From NCBI RefSeq assembly GCF_022836435.1, contig NZ_BQXC01000001.1:880121-944120 (forward strand): a DNA stretch of 64,000 bases, given 5' to 3'. The notes below the pieces were generated by a model. The model did not search any database. It saw only the letters and a program-made list of their open reading frames with translations, and had not been told where the DNA came from. This document shows, piece by piece, positions 50,512 through 60,031 of this stretch. The position numbers and the translations under genes are program-made. The stretch's first letter is position 1. Each line of letters begins with the position of its first letter. The DNA is from Nitrosomonas sp. PY1 (lineage in GTDB: Bacteria; Pseudomonadota; Gammaproteobacteria; Burkholderiales; Nitrosomonadaceae).

Positions 50512-52608
50512 ATGAAAAAAAATAACTTGATACATGCAGTTACTATATTCTTTCTGACTTTTAGCGGATTAGTTGCTGCTGAGCAAATCCAATCTTCTCC
50601 ATCTTTCTCAAATACGCTTCGTTCAATCAGTATATCCAATGGACAAAGCGGTGAGATTGTCGCTAAATTAACACTTGAGCAGGCATTGCCTACAGCGCCC
50701 GTTGGTGTTGCATTGAACAATCCGTTTCGCATCTACTTCGATTTAAATCAGGTTTCTAACGGTATTGGGAAGAATTATCAGGAATCGCTCGAAGGCGATC
50801 TGCGAAGTATCAATGTTGTCCAAGTGGATGATCGTACGAGAGTAGTACTGAATTTGGCAAAATTAATGCAGCACGATATTCAAATCAAAGATAATTTGCT
50901 GCTGATAAGGCTTGCTGCTGCTCCGGCTAAACAAACGAGAGCTTCGCCTGTCAGGATTACGGAAGCCGCATCGCAAAAACAAACCAATGGTTTGCGTGAT
51001 ATTGATTTCCGCCGTGGTACCTTGGGGGAGGGTCGAGTAGTCATTGATATGACTAAAACCAATGCAAACGTGGACGTGAAACAACAAGGTGATGTGGTTC
51101 TTGTGGATTTTGTGGATACCTTTATACCAGATAGCTTGGTAAGGCGCATGGATGTTTTAGATTTTGCCACACCGATTCAGACCATTGAAACGACTAGAAC
51201 GGGCGATAACGTCCGTATGGTTATTAAGCCGCATGGTCGTTGGGAACATTCGGCAAGACAATCAGGAACACAGTTTGTGCTTGAAGTGAGAGCGCTAAGT
51301 AATGACGAGGACGAGATCGAAAAAAGAAAACGCGCTACCGGAGGGTATACTGGTGAAAGATTATCTCTTAATTTTCAGGATGTTGAAGTTAGGGCGATTT
51401 TACAAGTCATCGCTGATTTTACCAATATCAATATTATCGCTAGTGACTCGGTCGGGGGAAATCTAACCTTACGGTTAAGGGACGTGCCTTGGGATCAAGC
51501 GCTTGATATTGTATTACAAGTGCATGGATTGGATAAACGCCGCTCAGGGAATGTTATTTTTGTGGCGCCACGTAAGGAGATGGCGGATCGTGAACTACTC
51601 GATTTAGAGGCGCAATTGCAGGTTGCCGATATGGAGCCTTTGCGTAGTGAAATATTCCACTTGAATCACCGTAGGGTTAACTCACTGACATTTGATGGAA
51701 TGCTCAGTAAACGCGGTACGATTAGCTTAGATGAAATCAGTAATACGATCACGATCACCGATATCCCGATGCGATTAGCAGAAATCAGAAAACGAATCGA
51801 AAAATTGGATGTGTTTGAACGGCAGGTAGTGATTGAAGCACGTATTGTAGAAGCGGTGGATACTTTTAGCCGCAGCTTGGGTGCGCGCTTTGGTGTACAG
51901 AATGCGACCGACGTAGGCGGTTATGGATTTGGTGCATCTGGAAATCTTGCTGGATCGAGTACTTTGGCAGCTGGAGGCGGAGCGGCGGGTCCTAATAATC
52001 TCAATGTGAACTTGCCTGCAGCGGCGGCAACTGGTTTATTGGGTGGACCAGCGGCACTGGGGTTAAGTTTGATGAAATTCAATAATGGCCGTTTGATCAA
52101 TTTGGAATTATCGGCTTTGGAGACGGATAATAAAGGGAGAGTTATTGCCAGTCCTCGCGTCGTGACCGCACACGGAATTGAAGCCATTATTGAACAAGGC
52201 GATCGTGTGCCCTATCAACAAGCAACTAGTAGTGGTGCAACCAGTATTCGATTTATGGATGCTACGTTGCGTCTGAAAGTTAAACCATTGATTACCTATA
52301 ATGGTCAAATTGATATGGAGCTTAATGTGAATCAAGACAAGATTGGTGCTCCCTTGAATCAATTTTTGCCACCACCAATCAATACGAAACAAGTGACGAC
52401 TAAAGTGCTGGTGGAAAATGGTGGAACAGTCGTGATCGGTGGTATTTTTGATCGAACTGAAAATGTTATTGTTAACAAGGTGCCTTTCCTGGGGGATATT
52501 CCAATACTTGGTTACATTTTCCGTAACACCGTTAGAGTCGATAATAAGCGTGAGTTATTGATTTTTGTTACGCCACGTATTCTCAGTGAGACATTGAATC
52601 TACAGTAG
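50512..52608 (+). CDS. pilQ: Type IV pilus secretin PilQ
   Basis: PilQ forms the outer-membrane pore for the pilus and for DNA uptake. The 698-residue precursor has a signal peptide (cleavage near residue 23), two AMIN peptidoglycan-binding domains (about 35-125 and 155-255), an STN/N0 domain (about 280-345), a secretin N1 domain and the C-terminal secretin domain (about 440-695; VPYQQATSSGATSIRF, then VENGGTVVIGGIF and VPFLGDIPILGYIFRN). Unlike many relatives, it is not followed by aroK-aroB. Confidence 0.96.
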   Translation: MKKNNLIHAVTIFFLTFSGLVAAEQIQSSPSFSNTLRSISISNGQSGEIVAKLTLEQALPTAPVGVALNNPFRIYFDLNQVSNGIGKNYQESLEGDLRSINVVQVDDRTRVVLNLAKLMQHDIQIKDNLLLIRLAAAPAKQTRASPVRITEAASQKQTNGLRDIDFRRGTLGEGRVVIDMTKTNANVDVKQQGDVVLVDFVDTFIPDSLVRRMDVLDFATPIQTIETTRTGDNVRMVIKPHGRWEHSARQSGTQFVLEVRALSNDEDEIEKRKRATGGYTGERLSLNFQDVEVRAILQVIADFTNINIIASDSVGGNLTLRLRDVPWDQALDIVLQVHGLDKRRSGNVIFVAPRKEMADRELLDLEAQLQVADMEPLRSEIFHLNHRRVNSLTFDGMLSKRGTISLDEISNTITITDIPMRLAEIRKRIEKLDVFERQVVIEARIVEAVDTFSRSLGARFGVQNATDVGGYGFGASGNLAGSSTLAAGGGAAGPNNLNVNLPAAAATGLLGGPAALGLSLMKFNNGRLINLELSALETDNKGRVIASPRVVTAHGIEAIIEQGDRVPYQQATSSGATSIRFMDATLRLKVKPLITYNGQIDMELNVNQDKIGAPLNQFLPPPINTKQVTTKVLVENGGTVVIGGIFDRTENVIVNKVPFLGDIPILGYIFRNTVRVDNKRELLIFVTPRILSETLNLQ

Positions 52609-52621
52609 TTTGATAACTTTC

Positions 52622-53086
52622 TCATTCTGTGAATATAAAATCTATCTGTCTCCAAGCTTCATAAGCTATCACGGCGACGCTGTTGGATAAGTTTAGGCTC
52701 CGGCTAGTCGTAACCATAGGTATATATATTCGTTGATCAACAGAAAATGATTCCAGAAGGTGCAGTGGTAAACCAGATGTTTCTGCACCAAATAAGAAGC
52801 TATCACCTTTTTTGTAATCAATGTAATCGTAGCGCTGTGTGCCTTTGGTTGTGACGGCAAAAATCCGGTTGTTTTGTAAGGTTGCGCAACAGCTTTGCCA
52901 ATTTTCGTGAACATTGATTGTGGCAAATTCGTGATAATCCAACCCTGCACGTAGTAGTTGTTTGTCTTTGAGCGGAAATCCTAAAGGCTTGATCAGATGT
53001 AACTGCATGCCGGTATTGGCGCATAATCGAATAATGTTACCCGTATTGGGCGGAATTTCAGGCTGAAACAAAACAATGTTAAACAT
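52622..53086 (-). CDS. trmL: tRNA (cytidine/uridine-34-2'-O)-methyltransferase
   Basis: TrmL methylates the wobble ribose of certain tRNA-Leu. The 154-residue SPOUT protein shows FQPEIPPNTGNIIRLCANTG (about 7-26), LLFGAETSGLP-type sequence (FLFGAETSGLPLHLLE, about 93-108) and the knot motif SRSLNLSNSVAVIAYEAWRQ (about 127-146). It lies 37 bp after comF on the same strand and is convergent with pilQ. Confidence 0.95.
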   Translation of the reverse strand: MFNIVLFQPEIPPNTGNIIRLCANTGMQLHLIKPLGFPLKDKQLLRAGLDYHEFATINVHENWQSCCATLQNNRIFAVTTKGTQRYDYIDYKKGDSFLFGAETSGLPLHLLESFSVDQRIYIPMVTTSRSLNLSNSVAVIAYEAWRQIDFIFTE

Positions 53087-53123
53087 AAGGATGGCAATTG
53101 CAATGGGTCGATGTATTATTCGA

Positions 53124-53801
53124 TTATATTTTGTCAGGTAATGTCCGAGCGATTACCCAATTACTGACTTCGTTCGCACCTTGTTGGCGTAATACTTTAG
53201 CTAATTCGTTCAGTGTTGCGCCAGTAGTCATGACATCATCAACGATTGCGACATGTCGACCCGAAAGATCGAGGTCGCACTGAAAGACTTTGCGCACGTT
53301 TTTTTGCCGCTCTGGCCAGGGTAAATCAGTTTGTGGTACTGTATGCCGTATGCGATAGCAATGATCCACTAATAAAGGAATTTTCAGTTGTTTTGCAATA
53401 AATCGGCCTAATTCGATTGCCTGATTAAAACCCCGTTCCCGTAATCGAATCGGGTGTAAAGGCATCGGTAGCATGATATCAGGTTGATGTTGCATTGAGA
53501 TCTTAAGCTGCGTCAGAAGCAAGCTTGCTAGAATCGGTGCGATAGCAAAATTGGATTGATATTTTAGGGATCGAACTAACGCATCAATTGGGAAAGTATA
53601 GCGCGTAGCAGCAATGGTTCGCGTGAAAGCTGGAGGTTCTTTCAAACATGTGCCGCAGATCTCTGCTGTCGGTACAGGCCACAAACAGATAGGACAATGG
53701 TTTTCAGGAAGCCGAGGTAATTCCACTTGACATGGTGCACATAAGTCTTCTGATGTGGTCGCACCGCATAAGATGCAATTACCGTCGGTAAATAATTTCA
53801 T
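53124..53801 (-). CDS. comF: ComF-family phosphoribosyltransferase-like protein
   Basis: ComF is needed for natural transformation in several bacteria, acting with DprA and helicases on incoming single-stranded DNA. The 225-residue protein has an N-terminal zinc ribbon (CILCG at about 10-14, then two further CxxC pairs) and a PRTase domain with the PRPP loop VAIVDDVMTTGATLNELA (about 188-205). Its neighbourhood with the pilus genes, whose PilQ pore takes up DNA, supports but does not prove a competence role. Confidence 0.92.
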   Translation of the reverse strand: MKLFTDGNCILCGATTSEDLCAPCQVELPRLPENHCPICLWPVPTAEICGTCLKEPPAFTRTIAATRYTFPIDALVRSLKYQSNFAIAPILASLLLTQLKISMQHQPDIMLPMPLHPIRLRERGFNQAIELGRFIAKQLKIPLLVDHCYRIRHTVPQTDLPWPERQKNVRKVFQCDLDLSGRHVAIVDDVMTTGATLNELAKVLRQQGANEVSNWVIARTLPDKI

Positions 53802-53838
53802 TGGAATTTATCCAAAAGATTAAAATGCTGTGTAAAAA

Positions 53839-53867
53839 TTGACAGCATACTATGAATCTATGATCAT
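53839..53867 (+). promoter_or_regulatory. Possible promoter of the biotin operon
   Basis: TTGACA is at 53839-53844. TATGAT (53859-53864) is a good -10 but only 14 bp away; GATCAT at 17 bp spacing is poor. The 8-bp palindrome ATGATCAT (53860-53867) covers the -10. Since BirA here lacks a DNA-binding domain, any control would need another factor. Confidence 0.3.
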
Positions 53868-53925
53868 TCAGTTCATCCAACATAGAAACTTTTAAGCATA
53901 CTATCGAAATGGCAGGTATATCAGC

Positions 53926-54930
53926 ATGACTCTGAATTCATTGACAGCTCAGGAAAAACACGGTGACTTGATCAATATATCGGGAAAAACACAAGATACA
54001 TTAAATTGGAGTATGACCGATATTGAAGCATTATTGGATGCACCGTTTAACGATTTACTTTTTCAGGCGCAGAGTGTTCATCGGCAATATCATGATGCCA
54101 ATGGCGTACAGTTATCAACTTTGATCTCAGTGAAAACGGGTGGTTGTCCAGAGGATTGCGGTTATTGCCCACAAGCGGTGCGATATCATACCGGTGTGGA
54201 CAATCAAGCGATGTTATCGACAGATGAAGTAGTGGTGGCTGCAATGGCTGCCAAGGAAAAGGGAGCTTCGCGTTTTTGCATGGGAGCTGCTTGGCGTGGC
54301 CCAAAACAACGCGATATCGAGAAAATGACCGAAATGGTGCGAGCCGTTAAAGCTTTGGGGATGGAAACCTGTGCAACACTCGGTATGCTTAAAGATGGGC
54401 AGGCACAGCAATTACGCGAAGCCGGTCTGGATTATTACAATCATAATCTGGATACCGCACCGGAGTTTTACGAAGAGATCATCACTACACGTCAATACGA
54501 TGATCGTCTGAATACTCTGCAACAAGTGCGTAATGCGGGAATTAATGTATGTTGTGGCGGCATTGTAGGTATGGGTGAGACTCGCCGATCACGCGCAGGT
54601 CTAATTGCACAATTAGCAAATTTGAATCCTTATCCTGAGTCAGTACCGATTAATCATCTTGTACAAGTCAAAGGAACGCCGTTGTATGGGACTGATGCAT
54701 TGGATCCTTTAGAGTTTGTGCGCACAATTGCTGCAGCGCGCATTACCATGCCTAAAGCGATGGTACGTCTATCGGCTGGCAGGCAGGAAATGTCTGAAGC
54801 GGTACAAGCACTCTGCTTTCTGGCAGGAGCAAATTCAATTTTTTATGGCGATAAGCTACTAACAACCGCCAACCCAGAAGCCGATCGTGATCAAGCATTG
54901 CTCAGTAAATTGGGGTTGCATGCATTGTAA
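53926..54930 (+). CDS. bioB: Biotin synthase
   Basis: BioB inserts sulfur into dethiobiotin using radical SAM chemistry. The 334-residue protein has the iron-sulfur Cys triad in CPEDCGYC (Cys74, Cys78, Cys81) and the conserved [12 protein letters not shown] (about 171-182), [10 protein letters not shown] and RLSAGRQEM segments with ligands of the second cluster. It starts the bioB-F-H-C-D operon; bioF follows after 3 nt. bioA is not in the window. Confidence 0.97.
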   Translation: MTLNSLTAQEKHGDLINISGKTQDTLNWSMTDIEALLDAPFNDLLFQAQSVHRQYHDANGVQLSTLISVKTGGCPEDCGYCPQAVRYHTGVDNQAMLSTDEVVVAAMAAKEKGASRFCMGAAWRGPKQRDIEKMTEMVRAVKALGMETCATLGMLKDGQAQQLREAGLDYYNHNLDTAPEFYEEIITTRQYDDRLNTLQQVRNAGINVCCGGIVGMGETRRSRAGLIAQLANLNPYPESVPINHLVQVKGTPLYGTDALDPLEFVRTIAAARITMPKAMVRLSAGRQEMSEAVQALCFLAGANSIFYGDKLLTTANPEADRDQALLSKLGLHAL

Positions 54931-54933
54931 TTT

Positions 54934-56097
54934 ATGTTTTTTGATCTGACTGAACAGCTTCGAATTCGCGAGAAAAAATCTCTACGGCGTATTCGTTCTG
55001 TTGTCGATGGTCCCCAAGGCAGTCATGTTACGATTGATCACCATGAGTATCTCGCATTTACCAGTAATGATTATCTGGGATTGGCAAATCATCCGGATTT
55101 AGTACAAGCCGTTTGTGAGGGCGCGCAACGGTTTGGCGTGGGTGCAGGTGCATCGCATATGTTGCACGGCCACTTCAGCGTACATCACGAATTAGAATGC
55201 GCGCTAGCACAATTTGTTGAGTTTCCTGCGGCTTTGTTATTCTCTACAGGATATATGGCGAATATTGGCGTCATTACTGCCTTGGTGGGACGTGAAGATG
55301 CGATATTTGCTGATAAATTAAATCATGCTTCACTGAATGATGCAGCGCTTTTGTCACGTGCAGCATTCATTCGATACTCGCATTTAGATCTTGTGACGCT
55401 ACAACAACGACTGGCCGTATCCCGAGCAAAACGTAAGCTGGTGATTAGTGATACAGTTTTTAGCATGGAAGGGGATAAAGCACCTATTTCTGAATTGATT
55501 GCGCTATGCGAACAATATCATGCGATGTTATTGCTGGATGATGCACATGGATTTGGTGTATTGGGTAAACAAGGACGTGGTAGCTTGTTTCTTGAGGATC
55601 ACAATGCGAAGCATTCTCCCAATGTTGTGTATATGGCAACACTGGGGAAGGCGGCAGGTGTGTTTGGAGCGTTTGTGGCAGCACAAATGGATGTGATAGA
55701 AACACTGATACAGTCGGCACGTAGCTATATTTATACGACAGCGGCGCCAGCGCTGCTATCACAAGCATTGTTGGCCAGCTTGAAGCTGATAGAGGAAGAA
55801 GATTGGCGACGCCAAGCTTTGATACGTAATATTATGCAGTTGCGCGAAGAACTGAAGTCTCTATCGTGGCGACTGATGGCTTCTGAGACGCCGATTCAGC
55901 CTCTTTTGATAGGTAACAATGAACAAGCGGTGCAGCTTAGTGGGGCATTACGAGAGCGAGGTATTTTAGTACCTGCAATTCGCCCGCCGACGGTACCACA
56001 AGGTACGGCGCGTTTAAGGATTTCGCTTTCCGCAGCGCATCAACCGCAAGATATTGAGTGTCTTGGGCAAACATTGCGTGAATTAGCCGCATCATGA
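54934..56097 (+). CDS. bioF: 8-amino-7-oxononanoate synthase
   Basis: BioF condenses pimeloyl-ACP with alanine. The 387-residue PLP enzyme shows FTSNDYLGLANHPD (about 43-56), GVGAGASHMLHGHFSVH (about 69-85), DDAHGFGVLG (about 202-211) and the PLP lysine in MATLGKAAGVFG near 238. It overlaps bioH by 4 nt. Confidence 0.96.
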   Translation: MFFDLTEQLRIREKKSLRRIRSVVDGPQGSHVTIDHHEYLAFTSNDYLGLANHPDLVQAVCEGAQRFGVGAGASHMLHGHFSVHHELECALAQFVEFPAALLFSTGYMANIGVITALVGREDAIFADKLNHASLNDAALLSRAAFIRYSHLDLVTLQQRLAVSRAKRKLVISDTVFSMEGDKAPISELIALCEQYHAMLLLDDAHGFGVLGKQGRGSLFLEDHNAKHSPNVVYMATLGKAAGVFGAFVAAQMDVIETLIQSARSYIYTTAAPALLSQALLASLKLIEEEDWRRQALIRNIMQLREELKSLSWRLMASETPIQPLLIGNNEQAVQLSGALRERGILVPAIRPPTVPQGTARLRISLSAAHQPQDIECLGQTLRELAAS

Positions 56098-56858
56098 CGC
56101 ATTTGTATATGGAATCGTTTGGCCAAAATGATAGCCCTGACTTGGTGTTATTGCACGGATGGGCAATGCACATTGGTATTTGGCATGAGGTTTGTGAACC
56201 GCTCAGTCGGCATTTTAGATTGCATTTAATAGACCTGCCCGGGCATGGCAACAGTGTAATTGGTGAATTGGAAACCTTACAGCATTGGGTGGATAGCATT
56301 GGTAGTCTTTTGCCGAGACGCTGTTTTGTCGTGGGTTGGTCACTGGGAGGGCAGATTGCTATGGAATTGGCGCTGCAATATCCACAGCAAGTACAAAAAT
56401 TAATTTTGGTCGCCACAACGCCATGCTTCGTTAAACTCGATGGTTGGACATTCGGTGTTGAGCCTAAGCTATTAGAATTGTTTTGGGAAAATTTGAAACG
56501 AAACTATCAAGCAACGATTCAACGTTTTCTCACTTTACAGATGACGGGGGATCGACGTGCGATTCAAAATGTACAAAAATTACGTAAACACTTTTTTGAG
56601 AAAAAGCAACCGCATGCAATGGGATTGGAGCAGGGGCTAAAAATTCTGCAAACGAGTGATTTGCGCTCACATATACCTGCGATACAGCAACCGGTTTTAT
56701 TATTGCACGGGGATAGCGATGTGATCACGCATTTGCAGGCTGCCTATTGGATGCAACAGCAAATCCCACAATCTCGGTTAATTACTTTTACACATTGCGG
56801 TCATGCACCTTTTTTGTCTGATCCTGAACAATTTGTGGCTTGCCTAAGTGGATTTTGA
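56094..56858 (+). CDS. bioH: Pimeloyl-ACP methyl ester carboxylesterase
   Basis: BioH removes the methyl ester from pimeloyl-ACP, ending the BioC-BioH pathway. The 254-residue alpha/beta hydrolase has the HGWAMHIGIWHEV oxyanion region (about 22-34), the nucleophile Ser in GWSLGG near 82, an acid in LHGDSDVI (near 205) and His in CGHAPF near 233. It lies between bioF and bioC with overlaps on both sides. Confidence 0.94.
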   Translation: MTHLYMESFGQNDSPDLVLLHGWAMHIGIWHEVCEPLSRHFRLHLIDLPGHGNSVIGELETLQHWVDSIGSLLPRRCFVVGWSLGGQIAMELALQYPQQVQKLILVATTPCFVKLDGWTFGVEPKLLELFWENLKRNYQATIQRFLTLQMTGDRRAIQNVQKLRKHFFEKKQPHAMGLEQGLKILQTSDLRSHIPAIQQPVLLLHGDSDVITHLQAAYWMQQQIPQSRLITFTHCGHAPFLSDPEQFVACLSGF

Positions 56859-57726
56859 ATATATTCTCGATAAGAAGCAGTTGCGCAATGCTTTTGAAAG
56901 AGCTTCCAGCAGTTACGATGAGGCGGCTGTGTTACAGCGTGAAATCAGTAACCGCATGCTGTCGCGCTTGGAGTATATCAAATACCAACCGGATGTTATT
57001 CTGGACGCTGGTAGCGGAACGGGTTATGGTAGCCAGCAATTATTAAAACATTATCCTGGAAAGCAGCTTATTGCTATGGATATTGCACGAGCAATGCTCC
57101 TTCAGGCCCGGCCCAATTCAAATTGGTGGCAGAGATTGTTACCGGCCATGCGACGCCATCACTATGTTTGTGCTGATATTGAGCAAATTCCATTTAAGCA
57201 AGAAAGTATTGGTTTGATTTGGTCTAATCTGGCTTTACAGTGGTGTAATGATTTAGAACATACATTGACTGAAATGCACCGTATTTTGCGGGTCGATGGT
57301 TTGTTGATGTTTAGTACTTTTGGCCCGGATACTTTAAAAGAGTTGCGTCAATCATTTGCACAAGCCGACTCATTTAGCCATGTTAACCATTTTATCGATA
57401 TGCATGATATAGGTGATCTTCTTTTGCATCGCGGATTTACCGAGCCCGTTATGGACATGGAGTGTATTACAATGACTTACCCGAGTGTTTTAAATATCAT
57501 GCGTGATTTAAAATCGATCGGCGCACACAATGTGACGCAGGGTAGACAATCCGGTTTAATGGGGAAAACTGCTTGGAGAAAAGCGTTATCAGCCTATGAC
57601 AAATTACGCATCGATGGCAAATATCCAGCTACTTTCGAAGTGATCTATGGTCATGCATGGAAACCACCTTCGCGAAAATCGGTCTTAACGCCGGAAACAC
57701 GCCGCCAATTGGGCTTAATTGATTGA
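56848..57726 (+). CDS. bioC: Malonyl-ACP O-methyltransferase
   Basis: BioC methylates malonyl-ACP to start pimelate synthesis. The 292-residue class I methyltransferase has the SAM motif ILDAGSGTGYG (about 51-61), DIEQIPF (about 111-117) and the IWSNLALQWCND signature (about 124-135). The GTG start lies 11 nt inside the end of bioH, indicating coupling. Confidence 0.94.
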   Translation: MDFEYILDKKQLRNAFERASSSYDEAAVLQREISNRMLSRLEYIKYQPDVILDAGSGTGYGSQQLLKHYPGKQLIAMDIARAMLLQARPNSNWWQRLLPAMRRHHYVCADIEQIPFKQESIGLIWSNLALQWCNDLEHTLTEMHRILRVDGLLMFSTFGPDTLKELRQSFAQADSFSHVNHFIDMHDIGDLLLHRGFTEPVMDMECITMTYPSVLNIMRDLKSIGAHNVTQGRQSGLMGKTAWRKALSAYDKLRIDGKYPATFEVIYGHAWKPPSRKSVLTPETRRQLGLID

Positions 57727-57750
57727 TTCACTAATCAAGCAAAATAACAA

Positions 57751-58407
57751 ATGGCAAAAGGTTTTTTTGTTACTGGAACGGACACGAATGTTGGAAAAAC
57801 TACAGTCAGTTGTGCATTGTTGCGTGCGTTTTCGGTCCAAGGATATAGAGCGGTAGGTATGAAGCCGATTGCCGCAGGCTACGAAAATGGTCAGTGGCAG
57901 GACGTTGAATTATTACTAGCGGCAAGCAATGTAAATGTTACGCAAAAGCAAATAAATCCTTATGCTTTTGAAGCGCCTATTTCTCCGCATCTTGCTGCGC
58001 AGCAAGAGAACGTAACGATTGATTTGTCTCTGATCAACGACTACTACAGGCGGCTTTCTATGCAAGCGGATATCGTAATTGTAGAAGGTGCAGGCGGTTT
58101 TTTAGTGCCGTTGAATGATTTTCAAACAGGAGAGGATCTCGCAAAAATACTCAATTTACCTGTAATACTGGTGGTAGGCATGCGCCTGGGGTGTTTGAAT
58201 CATGCTTTACTAACGGCCAGGGCGATTAGTGCAGCACAGTTGAATTTTGTAGGATGGATAGCCAATTGTATTCAGTCACCGATGGTTGCCATGACTGAGA
58301 ATATTACAACATTAGAACAGCGGCTACAGGTGCCGCTGCTTGGTATCCTACGTTTTGGTGAGCAAACTAATGGATTCACGGCAGTGCCAAAAATTTTGCT
58401 TTGTTAA
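57751..58407 (+). CDS. bioD: Dethiobiotin synthetase
   Basis: BioD closes the ureido ring with ATP and CO2. The 218-residue protein has the P-loop GTDTNVGKTT (8-17), the catalytic Lys in GMKPIAAGY (about 36-44) and VEGAGGFLVPLN (about 112-123). It is the last gene of the biotin operon. Confidence 0.95.
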   Translation: MAKGFFVTGTDTNVGKTTVSCALLRAFSVQGYRAVGMKPIAAGYENGQWQDVELLLAASNVNVTQKQINPYAFEAPISPHLAAQQENVTIDLSLINDYYRRLSMQADIVIVEGAGGFLVPLNDFQTGEDLAKILNLPVILVVGMRLGCLNHALLTARAISAAQLNFVGWIANCIQSPMVAMTENITTLEQRLQVPLLGILRFGEQTNGFTAVPKILLC

Positions 58408-58461
58408 CATAATTGCTAGTGAATGCGAGTTTAATGACGAATCAAAAAAGAGACTGTTTGA

Positions 58462-59445
58462 TCAAGCTGCTTTTTTATCCACAGGGACTGGCGGGATTTT
58501 ACTGGCATTGTTGCGTGCTAAGTGTTTTGCGAGCTTGTCACTAATTGGTAATTGGCAGGTGCGTTCAACCGTAAGGAATTCTCCCGCTGAGTGTGACTCC
58601 AGAAATACGTACTCACCATCGGGTCGTAAACATAAATCGATAACACCATATTCGAGACATATTTGTTTCATAAATAACAATAGCCTATCTTGCATAATCG
58701 CAGTTAAACTATGACGCCGATAATGTACTGAACTGGATTGTGTTGTATGGAACGGCATGTTTTTATCCATATCAACTGCAGCAGTAAGAATTTCCGTACC
58801 GATAATGGTGGCACGAATATAAGCGGTGCCACGTATCCATTGTTGGAAAAGAATGGGTTCAAGCTGTACTTTATCAATCTGTGCAAACTCTTCTGGTTTC
58901 ATTTTTCGTGTTTCGTACTCACTACGAAAAGCTTGCAGCAGTGGTTTATATATGATTTCGCCGTGATAGCGCTGCCAAAACTGTTTTACTCGATCAGCAG
59001 TTGTGGTTAGTAAAGTATCGGGTACTCTTAATCCGCACTGCTTTGCTAACTCCAGTTGCCATGGACGGTGCGCTGCAGCAGCATCTCGTACAACGTTATT
59101 AACCCAAAGACAATGATTATCTTGCCACAGTCCATGTAACGAAGTTGGTTCTGTCATGGCGAAGTGCCGAGATAGAGGCTTCAAGCTTTGGATGTGTTGT
59201 CGATAGTTCTGGGGTCTGCGCCACCAAACCGCACTGATTTCGGTGCTATCAATCAGCTTATTTTGTCCGATCTGTAGCCAAAATTTTCCAGAGTCTCGCA
59301 CCGATAACGCTAGGTTCATACTCATTAAAGCAGAAAAATTCGAGAAATCAAGTGAGTGAACATCACTGACTTTATGCTTTCCCAGTGCGGTGATTATAGA
59401 ATGCGCATGAGTATCATTAGGTTCAGATATAATCAGAATGGACAT
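58462..59445 (-). CDS. Orphan ATP-grasp protein of the MvdC/MvdD (graspetide ligase-like) type
   Basis: The 327-residue protein has the family layout of microviridin/graspetide macrocyclases: a pre-ATP-grasp domain with AVWWRRP (72-78), WVNNVVRDAAAAHRPWQLELAKQCGL (linker and first ATP-grasp helix, about 114-139), the ATP lysine in EIIYKPL (Lys167), and the metal site DLCLRPDG...FLESHSAGEFLTVERTCQLPI. In relatives the last motif reads FLE-x-N-P-x-G-Q; here Glu283 is kept but the metal Asn is His285 and Gln is Glu. No convincing precursor peptide is adjacent; a 31-codon minus-strand frame at 59648-59553 lacks a ribosome site and acidic residues. Function is unknown; it may modify a distant peptide or another substrate. 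Confidence 0.7.
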   Translation of the reverse strand: MSILIISEPNDTHAHSIITALGKHKVSDVHSLDFSNFSALMSMNLALSVRDSGKFWLQIGQNKLIDSTEISAVWWRRPQNYRQHIQSLKPLSRHFAMTEPTSLHGLWQDNHCLWVNNVVRDAAAAHRPWQLELAKQCGLRVPDTLLTTTADRVKQFWQRYHGEIIYKPLLQAFRSEYETRKMKPEEFAQIDKVQLEPILFQQWIRGTAYIRATIIGTEILTAAVDMDKNMPFHTTQSSSVHYRRHSLTAIMQDRLLLFMKQICLEYGVIDLCLRPDGEYVFLESHSAGEFLTVERTCQLPISDKLAKHLARNNASKIPPVPVDKKAA

Positions 59446-60031
59446 GAGATTTATAAAATTTATTATAATAGTTATTTAGTTATGAAAATACTTCGCTGTT
59501 ACTGTGCGGTAAAAAGCATCGCGATTCTATAGTATTCCCCTAAGAATTGAAATTAGCTACAGTCGAATCTCATTTTTTTTGCCACTCCAAAGTTTAACTT
59601 CAAGCTAGTTGGAATGATATTACGTTGTATAGGCATCAAGTAATTCATTAAAGTTCAATCAGGTACGATAAGAAAGGCAATAAAATGTACTATAACAAAT
59701 AGAGCGATTAATAATTGCTTGATTTTCCAAATTTATCTTATGTTTGCTATCGTAGGCATTGAGAGTGAATCAAACTTCAGAAGATTTACTAACAACCCTA
59801 TTGGGAAGGTGTTTGACAAGAGAACGGATCCTCGGTAGATTGCAAAATGAAAAAAGGTAAGTAATTTTTTACGGCTGTATTTAGCGTACCATCTTTTCAA
59901 GGTACCTGATTACAGTGGCATTTTGAACAATCCCTTGTATCATATGTCTTTCATTGAAACATTCCAAGGTATCTGGTTTCATTGTGTTCAGGCCGTGTAT
60001 GGGGTAAATATTTTATATTTTTGTGGGTCAC
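59446..60031. other. 586-bp region without a recognised gene
   Basis: This divergent gap between the ATP-grasp gene and cysH has only very short frames: plus strand 59740-59838 (32 residues) and minus strand 59648-59553 (31 residues), neither with a good ribosome site or a recognisable product. It should hold both promoters. No hairpin with a U-tract was found. Confidence 0.5.

Noticed and set aside
59740-59838. 32-codon plus-strand frame before cysH
   Set aside because: No ribosome site and no features of a known small protein or graspetide precursor.
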